32,403 nt of DNA from Clostridiales bacterium (GTDB lineage Bacteria > Bacillota > Clostridia > Christensenellales > Aristaeellaceae). Each line of letters opens with the position of its first letter. Within the stretch, counting starts at the first letter, position 1. Below the pieces are notes generated by a model. It saw nothing but the letters and a program-made list of their open reading frames with translations. It did no database searches and was not told the origin of the DNA. The stretch lies in NCBI GenBank assembly GCA_004556545.1, contig SFGO01000020.1:1-32403 (forward strand). Reading direction: 5' to 3'. Below, one piece after another: positions 14,324-22,367 of the stretch. Both the position numbers and the translations under genes were made by a program.

Positions 14324-14354
14324 CTCCCCGCCGTCCTTAAGGAGCGGCGGGGAG
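14324..14354 (+). terminator. Strong hairpin after the alcohol dehydrogenase gene
   Basis: CTCCCCGCCG and CGGCGGGGAG form a perfect 10-bp stem around the self-complementary TCCTTAAGGA. ATTGAATAT follows rather than a T run, so it may be a weak terminator or an mRNA-stabilising hairpin. Confidence 0.5.
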
Positions 14355-14407
14355 ATTGAATATAAGCGAATGCGGCGCTTCCCAAGCCCGCAGGCAGGAG
14401 GAAACCC

Positions 14408-15418
14408 ATGCCGGAATTTTTGTCTGTATCTTCTGAACAGGAGGCCGTTTCTCTCTTTTCTCCGGAAACCATTGCGGAGCTTTCGGTGAAAAACACCAGC
14501 CGGGAGGGCGATGATTTTCGGGAGGCGATTTTCGTTCGCTTCGCTTCCGGAAAGCGGCTGGTGGTCAAGCTGGCCCAGAACGCCTTTACGAATCCCGAAC
14601 GAATCGGCATGTGGCGGCGCTGCGCCGATGAATATCGCCGTCTGGGCTATTACTGCCCTGAAATTTTTTCTGCGCTCAACGGCGAATTTCCGGCGGTGCT
14701 TTACAAGAACCACCAATGCTTTGCCTATGCGGAGGAATTTTCGCTCTACCCTTCCGCCGACCGCTGCCCCAACGCCAAGCCCTTTCGGAAAGAGCTGTAC
14801 CGAATGACGGCCAGAATCGCCGCCCAGAAATTCCAGTATACGAATCTTCCCTCCGCCTATTGTCTGTTCGACACCTTCGGCGATGATGAGACCGATGAAG
14901 TACTGGAAAACGCGCTGGAATTCCGGCGCTACAGCCGTACCCTGCCGGAACCTTTTAGGGAGCAGACAGACCGAATCTTCGCGCGCTGGGAAGAAAACCG
15001 CACCGAACTGGAAAAAGGCTACGCCCATCTGCCCGCGTCCGTCTTTCAGGCGGATCTGAACGATACCAACGTTTTGCTGGACGAGGAAGGACGCTTTGCG
15101 GGCATTTACGATTTCAATCTGGCCGGGAAGGACGTTTTCCTGAACTATCTCTTCCGGGAAATTTACGAGGGTTCTTTTGACGAAGAACGAAACGAAATTC
15201 TGACCGCGCTGAAAATCTGCGCAGCCGTGTACGCCTTTTCCGAAACCGAAAAAGAAGCGGCGCTGCCGCTCTACCGCTGCCTGAAGCCGCTCTGGTTTAC
15301 GCGCGTGGAGGCGCTGAAGGACGCCGGAAACGATGCCGCGGCCATTCAGCAATGTCTGGATGACATGGAGCGGGCGCAGACCCAAAACATTGATTTTCGC
15401 AGTGCGATGGAGGGGTGA
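14408..15418 (+). CDS. Phosphotransferase-fold (APH/choline-kinase-like) protein
   Basis: A 336-residue protein with the aminoglycoside-phosphotransferase/kinase-like fold. An N-lobe lysine is seen in FASGKRLVVKLAQ. The catalytic loop is FQADLNDTNVL (D216, N221), but the histidine usual in the HxD motif is Q214. The metal-binding loop is IYDFNLAGKD with D235, and N237 where a second acidic residue is common. The family phosphorylates small molecules such as aminoglycosides, homoserine, choline or fructosamine; the substrate here is unknown, and calling it a resistance gene would not be justified. GGAGG precedes the ATG. It is single, between two structured intergenic regions. Confidence 0.75.
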   Translation: MPEFLSVSSEQEAVSLFSPETIAELSVKNTSREGDDFREAIFVRFASGKRLVVKLAQNAFTNPERIGMWRRCADEYRRLGYYCPEIFSALNGEFPAVLYKNHQCFAYAEEFSLYPSADRCPNAKPFRKELYRMTARIAAQKFQYTNLPSAYCLFDTFGDDETDEVLENALEFRRYSRTLPEPFREQTDRIFARWEENRTELEKGYAHLPASVFQADLNDTNVLLDEEGRFAGIYDFNLAGKDVFLNYLFREIYEGSFDEERNEILTALKICAAVYAFSETEKEAALPLYRCLKPLWFTRVEALKDAGNDAAAIQQCLDDMERAQTQNIDFRSAMEG

Positions 15419-15442
15419 TTTCGCACATTCCCTCTCCAAGTA

Positions 15443-15517
15443 CGGGCGACCCCCGCCCGGGCTCGGGTAGAAACCTTGACGGTTCATCTGTATGAACGAG
15501 CGTTTTCCAATACCCGA
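15443..15517 (+). other. Structured leader region before the SpoIID-domain gene
   Basis: Within the 230-bp gap 15419-15648 there are a GC hairpin (CGGGCG/CGCCCG, 15443-15459), then a closed unit with outer stem TCGGGTA (15463-15469) and TACCCGA (15511-15517) enclosing the hairpin GTTCAT/ATGAAC (15482-15497). It matches no riboswitch class I know. The first hairpin may instead be a weak end for the phosphotransferase gene. No convincing promoter is seen in the gap. Confidence 0.35.
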
Positions 15518-15648
15518 TAAAGGAAACTTTCTCTGTATCCGTCTGTCATCACTGTGAAAAATTCGCATGCAGGGAATGAATCGTCTGGTTCGTTGGATGT
15601 TCGGATGTCCATTGCCTTTTACGGCAGGAAAGGAGACGCTGAACCCCT

Positions 15649-17493
15649 ATGCTTCAACGCTCTATCAAAAAACGATGGCTGGCGGTTTTAACCGCTTTGC
15701 TTCTTTGCATCGGTCTTGCCGCGCCGGTGCTGGCCGACAGCGCCGATATTCCCGCCGCCGGTCAGACCATTGACCTGCAGGTGCGGGTGCTTCTCCGGCG
15801 GCTTCAGATCACCGACCGGATGGACGTGAGCCTGTCCAGCGCCTACGGGCTGCGCACGGCGCAGGGCACGGAAGTTTATCTGCCCGGCGGCAGTCAGGTT
15901 TCCTTTCAATTAAAGGAAAACAGCATTTTCGTCTATTGCGGCAGTCTGACCCTGAACGGCGGCGGCGATCTGACCCTGACCCGGTACGCCGATCCGGACG
16001 CCAGCGAGATCGGCTTCCGGCGGGTCAACTATCCGGCGCTGTATCAGGGCGACCTGCGGCTGAAGATTTCGGACGGCGTGCTGCTGCCCATTCTTACCCT
16101 TCATGTGGAGGATTATCTGCTGGGCGTGGTGCCCTATGAAATGAGCAATTCCTTCCCGCTGGAAGCGCTGAAGGCCCAGACCGTAGCCGCCCGCACCTAT
16201 GTGCTGCGCAAGCGCAGCTCGGAGGGAGACTACGACGTTGTGGATACCACCAACGATCAGGTTTTCCGGGGATATGTTTCCGGCTACGTCAACGCGGAGA
16301 AAGCCGTGGAGGAGACCTATGGCGTATGCGGCTTCTACAAGGGAAAGCTGGCCCAGTGCTACTATGCCGCTTCCAACGGCGGGCAGACGGAACTGGTCGA
16401 AAGCGTCTGGCCCGGCGGCGGCGATTACGGCTACTATGCGGTCATGGATGATCCTTATGATGTAGAAAATCCGTACAGCGTCGTAAAAAGCGTGACGCTT
16501 CAAAAAAGCTACACCAACGAAGAGCACGACATTGCCCCCTACGGCCTGCGCAACCTGCTGGCTACCGTTCTCCGGGAAGAACTGACCGCGCTGGGGCTGG
16601 ATCCCGCGCCTGCCAGCATTCGCGTCCATACGATCAGCGATGTGGCGCTGTCCGGCGAGGGCAAACGGATGGACACGCTGCACCTGACCGTTCAGATCAG
16701 CGGGCGCACCCGGCAGGACGCGCCTTCTCCGGCGACGGATGCGGATCAGGAAGAAGTAGAGCTGATATTGGCCGGAAGCGGCGAAACGGCTTCGCCGTTG
16801 GTTGCCCCTTCCCCCACGCCCTCTTCCGAAGTTACCATCGAGCCCTCGACTGCCCCCTCGGCCGCTCCTTCGGCTACCCCTGCGCCGGTATACGGCCCCT
16901 TTACGGTGATCGAGCAGCCCTTTACGCTGGATATTCCGGTCTTCCCCACTGCCGAAAAGCTGCTGGCCATGAGCATTTCCAGCAACTACGAAAACGAGCT
17001 GTGGACCATGGTGGAAACCGATACCGCCTACCGGCTGGAAGCCCGGCGCTTCGGGCACGGCGTGGGCATGAGCCAGCGCGGCGCGGAGTGGATGGCAGGC
17101 CGGTATCAGAAAACCTATCAGGAAATTCTGGCTTTCTACTATCCGGGCATGTCCCTGATGCGCTACGATTTTGCGGAGAACGCTCTGCCCGCCGCGCCGG
17201 AAGCGCTGGCGGCCACGCCAGGGCCTGCGCCCACCCCCACGCCCCGGCCCACGCTGATGCCGGTCAGTCAGCAGCCCGCTGAAAGCCAGTGGATCGCGCT
17301 GGTGACGGGCATCGACAACGACAGCTCCCTGAACCTGCGCTCCCTGCCCGACCTGAGCGGCGAGATCGTCATGCGGCTATACAAAAACCAGCGGCTGCTG
17401 GTGCTGGAACGCTGCGAAGAAGACGGCTGGGTCAAGGTGCGCACCGACGTCGCCGAGGGCTACGTCATGGAGAGCTATCTGACGGCGGAATAA
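15649..17493 (+). CDS. Secreted SpoIID/LytB-domain protein with C-terminal SH3 domain
   Basis: A 614-residue exported protein. A signal peptide (about 1-29, hydrophobic core then PVLADSAD) is followed by a SpoIID domain, whose relatives cut peptidoglycan glycan strands: EDYLLGVVPYEM, LKAQTVAARTYVL, TNDQVFRGY and the C-terminal signature GHGVGMSQRGAEWMAG. The domain is split by a Pro/Ser/Thr/Ala linker at about 380-425; a second proline-rich linker (about 525-555) leads to a bacterial SH3 domain (SLNLRSLPDLSG to the end) that likely binds cell wall. SpoIID of the sporulation machinery is shorter and has no SH3, so this is more likely a wall-remodelling relative. The AAAGGAG lies 13 nt before the ATG, longer than usual. 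Confidence 0.88.
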   Translation: MLQRSIKKRWLAVLTALLLCIGLAAPVLADSADIPAAGQTIDLQVRVLLRRLQITDRMDVSLSSAYGLRTAQGTEVYLPGGSQVSFQLKENSIFVYCGSLTLNGGGDLTLTRYADPDASEIGFRRVNYPALYQGDLRLKISDGVLLPILTLHVEDYLLGVVPYEMSNSFPLEALKAQTVAARTYVLRKRSSEGDYDVVDTTNDQVFRGYVSGYVNAEKAVEETYGVCGFYKGKLAQCYYAASNGGQTELVESVWPGGGDYGYYAVMDDPYDVENPYSVVKSVTLQKSYTNEEHDIAPYGLRNLLATVLREELTALGLDPAPASIRVHTISDVALSGEGKRMDTLHLTVQISGRTRQDAPSPATDADQEEVELILAGSGETASPLVAPSPTPSSEVTIEPSTAPSAAPSATPAPVYGPFTVIEQPFTLDIPVFPTAEKLLAMSISSNYENELWTMVETDTAYRLEARRFGHGVGMSQRGAEWMAGRYQKTYQEILAFYYPGMSLMRYDFAENALPAAPEALAATPGPAPTPTPRPTLMPVSQQPAESQWIALVTGIDNDSSLNLRSLPDLSGEIVMRLYKNQRLLVLERCEEDGWVKVRTDVAEGYVMESYLTAE

Positions 17494-17514
17494 CACCGCG
17501 CAAAATCCAAACAC

Positions 17515-17556
17515 TCCCTGCCGCAGTTTTCCTTTTGCGGCAGGGATAGCTTTTTT
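17515..17556 (+). terminator. Terminator of the SpoIID-domain gene
   Basis: TCCCTGCCGCA and TGCGGCAGGGA form a perfect 11-bp stem, followed by TAGCTTTTTT. Confidence 0.9.
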
Positions 17557-17633
17557 CGCTTTTTTGTCGTATACTGTCGAGGAACCCCTGTATTTTTGTC
17601 GTCGGTTGTCAACGCCGAAAGGAGGAAACCGTC

Positions 17634-17864
17634 ATGAACGTTTCTCCCCGTCCTCAGGGACGGCCGCCCATGCCCGACGGCCCCTGCGAGCGTCCGGAAC
17701 CGGCTCCCCCGCCCCGTCGGAGGCCCCGTCACAGACCCGGACGATTCCGCCGCTTTGTGCGCGGCTATCTGATGCTGGTGGGCGCGCTGACCACGCTGTA
17801 CGTACTGGTGCAGCTATTGGTGCGGCTGTTTATCGAAATAGGCAAATGGATGCCCCCTGCCTGA
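17634..17864 (+). CDS. Small Pro/Arg-rich single-pass membrane protein
   Basis: A 76-residue protein I cannot assign to a family. Residues 1 to about 42 are rich in proline and arginine (PPPRRRPRHRPGRFRRF) and would face the cytoplasm by the positive-inside rule. Residues about 44-68 form one hydrophobic helix (YLMLVGALTTLYVLVQLLV). AAAGGAGG sits upstream of the ATG, a strong site that supports real translation. It is 15 bp ahead of the DUF4230-like gene, so the two are almost surely one operon and may act together at the membrane. Confidence 0.7.
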   Translation: MNVSPRPQGRPPMPDGPCERPEPAPPPRRRPRHRPGRFRRFVRGYLMLVGALTTLYVLVQLLVRLFIEIGKWMPPA

Positions 17865-17879
17865 GAAAGGTCGGAAGCC

Positions 17880-18488
17880 ATGAAAAAATTCATTCGAAAG
17901 CTGTTTACGGTCATTCTGCTGGCAGCGCTGGTCTTTACGGGGCTGCGATTCGGCCCCTCGCTGTACGCCCGGATTTTCGGCGGCGGCAATGTCCAGTGGA
18001 TCAGCGAACGGTTCAGCGAAACCCTGAAGGAGAAAAACCATCTGGTGGTTTACGAAGTGGAGACCACCGGTCAGGAAACCGTGACTCAGGACGCCTGGAT
18101 TCTCGGCACGGTGCAGAAGGTTGTCGTGCCCTATACCTTCCAGATGAGCTACACGGTCGATTTAAGCCACGCCGCCGTCTCCGCCGAGGGCACGGAAATA
18201 CAGGTGCGGGTGCCCGCGCCTGTGCCGGGCTATCAGAAGCTGACCGTCAACGAAGAAGAAGTTCAGAAGGTCGACTGGCTCTATCCCCTCACGCCGGAGC
18301 GCTATGCGGAAATCAAACAGACCATAGAAACCAGACTGTTTGAGGAAGCGAAAGCCAATCCGGAATATGCGCAAAACGCCTGGGCCATCACCGTGCAGGA
18401 TCTGGAAAACCTTTTCAAAGCCGTGGTAGAAAGCGCCGGTTCCGGCTCCGGCTGCACCGTTTCCGTCCTGCTGGATGAAACATTGTAA
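17880..18488 (+). CDS. DUF4230-like membrane-anchored protein
   Basis: A 202-residue protein with an N-terminal hydrophobic helix (FTVILLAALVFTGLRFG, about 9-25) serving as signal or anchor, then an extracytoplasmic domain. The order of features resembles DUF4230: LVVYEVETTGQE, a strand-rich part with PYTFQMSYTVDLSHAAV, EIQVRVPAPVPGYQKLTV and a C-terminal helix (ERYAEIKQTIETRLFEEAK). The function of that family is unknown. AGAAAGG precedes the ATG. Together with the small upstream gene it forms a two-gene unit closed by the hairpin at 18497-18539. The family call is by eye and only moderately sure. Confidence 0.6.
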   Translation: MKKFIRKLFTVILLAALVFTGLRFGPSLYARIFGGGNVQWISERFSETLKEKNHLVVYEVETTGQETVTQDAWILGTVQKVVVPYTFQMSYTVDLSHAAVSAEGTEIQVRVPAPVPGYQKLTVNEEEVQKVDWLYPLTPERYAEIKQTIETRLFEEAKANPEYAQNAWAITVQDLENLFKAVVESAGSGSGCTVSVLLDETL

Positions 18489-18496
18489 CAAAAAAT

Positions 18497-18549
18497 CACG
18501 GGAGTACGTCGGGGCCTGCGTCCCTGCCATTCTCCCGTGGTTTTGGTTT
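18497..18549. terminator. Bidirectional terminator between the DUF4230-like gene and rlmI
   Basis: CACGGGAG (18497-18504) pairs with CTCCCGTG (18532-18539). GTTTTGGTTT follows on the plus strand and ATTTTTTG on the minus strand, so it can stop both convergent transcripts. Confidence 0.8.
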
Positions 18550-18564
18550 GTCTGAAAAAGAGAA

Positions 18565-19737
18565 TCAGGAAAACACCTGAAAAATGGCGCACTTCAGATA
18601 TTCCGTCTCCGGCGAGCTGAGCAGAATGGGATGATCCCGCCCTTGGGTACGCCATTCGACCTGACGAAGCCGAACCCGCGCGTCCTTCTGCGCGTCCAGC
18701 AGCATTTCCCGGAACAGGGGCGGCGTGACGTGCTGGCTGCAGGAGCAGGTAACGAGATAGCCGCCGTCCCGCACCAGCTTCATGCCCCGCAGGTTGATCT
18801 CCTTATAGCCCCGCAGCGCGCCCTGCACCGCCGAGCGGGTCTTGGTGAAGGCCGGGGGATCCAGAATGACCACATCGAACTGCTGATGGCTGTCCTGAGC
18901 GGCGCGCAGATAGTCAAAGCAGTTGGCGCACTCGAAGCGTACCCGGTCTTCCACATGGTTCAGGCGGGCGTTTTCCGCTGCGAATTCGCAGGCGTAGTCG
19001 CTGATGTCCACGCCGATGACTTCCTTCGCGCCGAAATGGGCCGCGTGAAGGGCAAAGCTGCCGGTATGCGTAAAGCAGTCCAACACCCGCGCGTCCTTGA
19101 CAAAGGGCGCGATAGCGGCGCGGTTTTCCTTCTGATCCAGGAAGAAGCCGGTCTTCTGGCCTTCCTTCACGTCCACCCAGAAATGAACGCCGTTTTCCAC
19201 CATTTCCACCCGTTCCGGCACTTCGCCGTACAGGAGGCCGGTCTGCTGGGTCAGGCCTTCCAGTTCCCGGACGGACACATCGTTGCGCTCATAAATACCG
19301 GCAGGATGAACTTCCTCCACCAGCGCGTCCACAATGTCCTGCTTGAACTGCTCCATGCCGAGGCAGAGCACCTGCAGCACCACAATATCGCCGAATTTGT
19401 CGGCGATCACGGCGGGCAGGCCGTCACTCTCTGCAAAGAGCAGGCGGCAGCTGTTCAGATCGGCAAAGGTACGGCGGTAGTCGATGGCCGTCTTCACCTG
19501 CCGGTGAATGAACGCGCTGTCAATGGGCTCGTCCTTCCGGCTCAGGATGCGCAGGCTGATCTGGGAGCGGGGGTTATAGACCGCCATGGCCAGAAACCGG
19601 CCCCGGCTGGATACCACGCGAACCACGTCGCCGTCCTGATACGGGCCTTCTACCCGGTCAATGTCGCTGCGGAACACCCAGGGATGTCCGCTGTAGACCC
19701 GCTGTTCTTTTTTGGGGTGCAAAACCACTGTGGGCAT
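18565..19737 (-). CDS. rlmI: 23S rRNA cytosine methyltransferase, RlmI family
   Basis: A 390-residue class I SAM-dependent methyltransferase of the RlmI/YccW family, which in E. coli makes m5C at 23S rRNA position 1962. An N-terminal PUA domain (1 to about 75, KKEQRVYSGHPWVFRSDI) is followed by a linker domain and the Rossmann core: VKEGQKTGFFLDQKENR, motif I LDCFTHTGSFALHAA, acidic VIGVDIS, motif IV LDPPAFTK and VTCSCSQH with the catalytic-type cysteine. AAGGAGG lies 7 nt before the ATG. It starts 37 bp after the esterase stop and is probably translated from the same transcript, though the two have no obvious shared task. Confidence 0.9.
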   Translation of the reverse strand: MPTVVLHPKKEQRVYSGHPWVFRSDIDRVEGPYQDGDVVRVVSSRGRFLAMAVYNPRSQISLRILSRKDEPIDSAFIHRQVKTAIDYRRTFADLNSCRLLFAESDGLPAVIADKFGDIVVLQVLCLGMEQFKQDIVDALVEEVHPAGIYERNDVSVRELEGLTQQTGLLYGEVPERVEMVENGVHFWVDVKEGQKTGFFLDQKENRAAIAPFVKDARVLDCFTHTGSFALHAAHFGAKEVIGVDISDYACEFAAENARLNHVEDRVRFECANCFDYLRAAQDSHQQFDVVILDPPAFTKTRSAVQGALRGYKEINLRGMKLVRDGGYLVTCSCSQHVTPPLFREMLLDAQKDARVRLRQVEWRTQGRDHPILLSSPETEYLKCAIFQVFS

Positions 19738-19774
19738 CGGTGTGCCTCCTTCTGTTTTTGGGACGCTGGCGGCG

Positions 19775-20596
19775 TTATTTCATCACACGCCGGAGAAAAT
19801 CGGCGGCAAAGGCAGGCCAGTCGGCGTTGTCAGATACGTTCTGATCCGGGCAGTTCACATTGGACGTCTGCGGATTGCACAGGGACAGGCCGTGTCCGCC
19901 GTAGGGATAAACATGGATCTCCGTATCCACCTTCAGGGAACGAAGCTTTTCAGCCATAATCAGCGTGTTTTCCACAGGAACGCAGCCGTCCACGAAGGTA
20001 TGCCACAGGAACGTGGGCGGGCAGTTCTCCGTCGCCCAATTTTCCAGTGAATACTGCGTATGCTGGCTTTCATCCGTCGTTCCGGACAGGTTCACGAACG
20101 AACCGCGATGAGCGAAGGGCCCGCCGCTGACCACGGGATAGCTGAGCACCATGGCGTTGGGCCGCACATCTTCCGGCTTCAGGCCCATCTCCTGCCACAG
20201 CTCGGCCCGGTGCCACAGAACGCCCAGGCTGCCCGCCGCGTGACCGCCTGCGGAGAAGCCCATCACGGCGATACGGTTCGGGTCGGTGTGGGTTTCCTCC
20301 GCATGGGCGCGCACCCAAGCCACCGCCGCCGCCACATCCTGCTGAGGCCGCGGATAGCGGTTGGGGGCGAAGCGGTACCAGACCACGAAGCAGTTAAAGC
20401 CTTCCGGCAGAAAGCGAAGCGCTACCGGCTCGGCTTCCCGCTCGCTCAGAAATTCATAACCGCCGCCGGGGCAAATCACAATCGCCGGACGGCGGACTTC
20501 CAGATCGATTTCCTTGGATACAGCGGGCACATAAACATCCAGCGCAATCTCCGCACCGGCGGAAGTGGGGATGGATATCCGTTCGCAGCGCATCAT
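19775..20596 (-). CDS. Alpha/beta-hydrolase, acetyl-esterase type
   Basis: A 273-residue serine hydrolase of the BD-FAE/acetyl-xylan-esterase-like group. Visible features are the oxyanion block CPGGGYEF, the nucleophile S115 in GFSAGGHAAGS, the acid in FVDGCVPVENT and the histidine in YPYGGHGLSLC. Such proteins deacetylate plant or mucin sugars or hydrolyse small esters; no signal peptide is seen, so it likely acts in the cytoplasm on imported oligosaccharides. Three ATGs lie close together after AAGGAG; the one at 20596 has 9 nt spacing, while the one at 20602 has only 3. It lies upstream of rlmI and close to the sugar operon, which suggests glycan breakdown. Confidence 0.82.
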   Translation of the reverse strand: MMRCERISIPTSAGAEIALDVYVPAVSKEIDLEVRRPAIVICPGGGYEFLSEREAEPVALRFLPEGFNCFVVWYRFAPNRYPRPQQDVAAAVAWVRAHAEETHTDPNRIAVMGFSAGGHAAGSLGVLWHRAELWQEMGLKPEDVRPNAMVLSYPVVSGGPFAHRGSFVNLSGTTDESQHTQYSLENWATENCPPTFLWHTFVDGCVPVENTLIMAEKLRSLKVDTEIHVYPYGGHGLSLCNPQTSNVNCPDQNVSDNADWPAFAADFLRRVMK

Positions 20597-20720
20597 ATGC
20601 ATGATCTCCTTCTTTTTTGGCTCGATCACCGTTTGTCGGGTTCTGCATCAATATACGCGCACGGCGCTGGAAAGTCAAGGTGTTTATTGGGAAATGCGCC
20701 CTTTGCCCTTCCGGCGCGCG

Positions 20721-20751
20721 AAAATCCCGGCAGGCTTTTGGCCTGCCGGGA
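20721..20751 (-). terminator. Terminator after the sugar isomerase gene
   Basis: TCCCGGCAGGC and GCCTGCCGGGA form a perfect 11-bp stem with loop TTTTG. On the minus strand ATTTTCG follows. On the plus strand TTCTTTTTT follows after a short gap, but no plus-strand gene precedes it. Confidence 0.7.
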
Positions 20752-20820
20752 CATTGGATTCTTTTTTCAGTTCAGCCCACAAGCCCTGACCGTTTCCGGG
20801 AAGGGCGCGGAATCTGAGAC

Positions 20821-22296
20821 TCAGCCCCAGGGATTTTCGTCGGGATAAGGCAGGCTGGCAGGACGGTTGTAGCTCACGTCCGCAATGCCCAGATACTTGA
20901 ACACCTCAAACAGCGCCTTGCCGTAATGGCCGAAGGCCACCGCGCCGTGATGCGGGAAGCGCTTGGCCACCAGCACATGACGGTAGAAGCGATCCATTTC
21001 CGGAATGGCAAACGCGCCGATGGAGCCGAAGCTCTCGCAGTCCATATCCACCACTTCGCCCTGAGCGATGTACGCCTTGAGCTGGGTATCCGCCGTGGAC
21101 TGCAGGCGGAAGAAGGTGATGTCCCCGGCCTTGATGTTGCCTTCCATGGTGCCGCGGGTGATGTCCGGCTCCGCACGGTCGGGCTCCAGATCGCGCTTCA
21201 TGATGAGCTGATAGCCCATATGGGGGTTCTTCAGCAGGTTGGAGCAGGTATTGCCGCAGTGGAAGCCCATGAAGGTTTCCGTCAGGCGGTAATCGTACTT
21301 ACCTTTGATGCTCTTTTCATACATGGAGGCAGGCACGGTGTTGTTGATGTCCAGCAGGGTCACGGGCGCGCCGGACACGCAGATGCCGATGTACTCGGAC
21401 AGCACGCCGTAGATGTCCACCTCGCAGGAAACCGGGATGCCCATGCCGGTCAGACGGCTGTTGACGTAGCAGGGCACGAACTTGAACTCCGTCTGGAAGG
21501 CGGGCCAGCACTTGTTGGCAAAGGCCACGTACTGACGGGTGCCCTTGTGCTGCTCAGCCCAATCCAGCAGGGTCAGCTCATACTGAGCCAGCCGGGGCAG
21601 AATGCCCGCGTAGGGATTGTGGCCGCCCAGTTCTTCTTCCATTTCCTTCATCTTGGCGGGGATGCGGGGATCGTCGGCATGCTTGTTGTAGGCCGCCAGC
21701 AGATCCAGCTCGGAATTTTCTTCCACGGCCACGCCCAGATCGTACAGCGCCTTGATGGGCGCGTTGCAGGCCAGGAAATCGTCGGGACGGGGACCGAAGG
21801 CGATCACCTTCAGGCCCTTCAGGCCCAGAATGGCGCGGGCGATGGGCAGGAAGTCCTCCACGCGGTCGGCCAGCTCGGCGGCAGTGCCCACAGGCAGCTC
21901 GGGAATGTAAGCCTTCCGATGGCGCAGACCCAGGTTGTAGCTGCAGTTCAGCAGACCGCAGTAAGCGTCGCCGCGGCCATCGTGCAGGTCGCCGTCGCCC
22001 TCGGCGGCAGCCACATACATCACGGGGCCGTCGAACCAGTCGGCAATCAGCGTCTCGGGGGTTTCAGGACCGAAGTTGCCCAGGAAAACCACCAGTGCGT
22101 TCACGCCGTGGGCCAGCACGTCGTCCACTGCTTTGCGGGCGTCGCACTCGTTTTCCACGGTCACAGGGCATTCGTACAGCTCGGTTTTGCAGGCCGCATG
22201 CAGAGCAGTGCGGCGGCGCTCCGCCAGCGCCATGGGGAAGCAGCTGCGGCTGACGGCGATCAGGCCAAGTTTGACTTCGGGAATGTTCTGGATCAT
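20821..22296 (-). CDS. L-fucose/L-arabinose isomerase family protein
   Basis: A 491-residue ketol isomerase of the fucose/arabinose isomerase superfamily. Candidate Mn-binding residues are visible: the glutamate in SCEVDIYGVLSEYIG, the aspartate in TLLDINNTV and a histidine in FPHHGAVAFGHYGK. It follows a xylulokinase gene in the same operon, so the likely job is turning an aldopentose or L-fucose into a ketose for phosphorylation; the true substrate (D-xylose, D-arabinose, L-fucose or L-arabinose) cannot be read from sequence. The ATG at 22296 follows AAGGAG by 9 nt; the longer frame to 22371 runs through a tandem repeat and the xylB end. It ends 70 bp before a strong hairpin. Confidence 0.82.
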   Translation of the reverse strand: MIQNIPEVKLGLIAVSRSCFPMALAERRRTALHAACKTELYECPVTVENECDARKAVDDVLAHGVNALVVFLGNFGPETPETLIADWFDGPVMYVAAAEGDGDLHDGRGDAYCGLLNCSYNLGLRHRKAYIPELPVGTAAELADRVEDFLPIARAILGLKGLKVIAFGPRPDDFLACNAPIKALYDLGVAVEENSELDLLAAYNKHADDPRIPAKMKEMEEELGGHNPYAGILPRLAQYELTLLDWAEQHKGTRQYVAFANKCWPAFQTEFKFVPCYVNSRLTGMGIPVSCEVDIYGVLSEYIGICVSGAPVTLLDINNTVPASMYEKSIKGKYDYRLTETFMGFHCGNTCSNLLKNPHMGYQLIMKRDLEPDRAEPDITRGTMEGNIKAGDITFFRLQSTADTQLKAYIAQGEVVDMDCESFGSIGAFAIPEMDRFYRHVLVAKRFPHHGAVAFGHYGKALFEVFKYLGIADVSYNRPASLPYPDENPWG

Positions 22297-22317
22297 TCTT
22301 CTTCTCTCCTTTTGTTT

Positions 22318-22350
22318 TGATTTGGTTCTGATTTTGTCCTGATTTGGTTC
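22318..22350. repeat. Three 11-bp tandem repeats in the xylB-isomerase gap
   Basis: TGATTTGGTTC, TGATTTTGTCC and TGATTTGGTTC stand head to tail just upstream of the isomerase ribosome site. On the mRNA strand the stretch is A-rich and free of G-C pairing, which would keep the ribosome site open. Confidence 0.7.
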
Positions 22351-22367
22351 CGTTAGATTCGGCAGGT

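Noticed and set aside
14408..15418. Antibiotic resistance (aminoglycoside phosphotransferase) call
   Set aside because: Only the general kinase-like fold is visible and the HxD histidine is replaced by glutamine; there is no mobile context or close resemblance to a known resistance enzyme.
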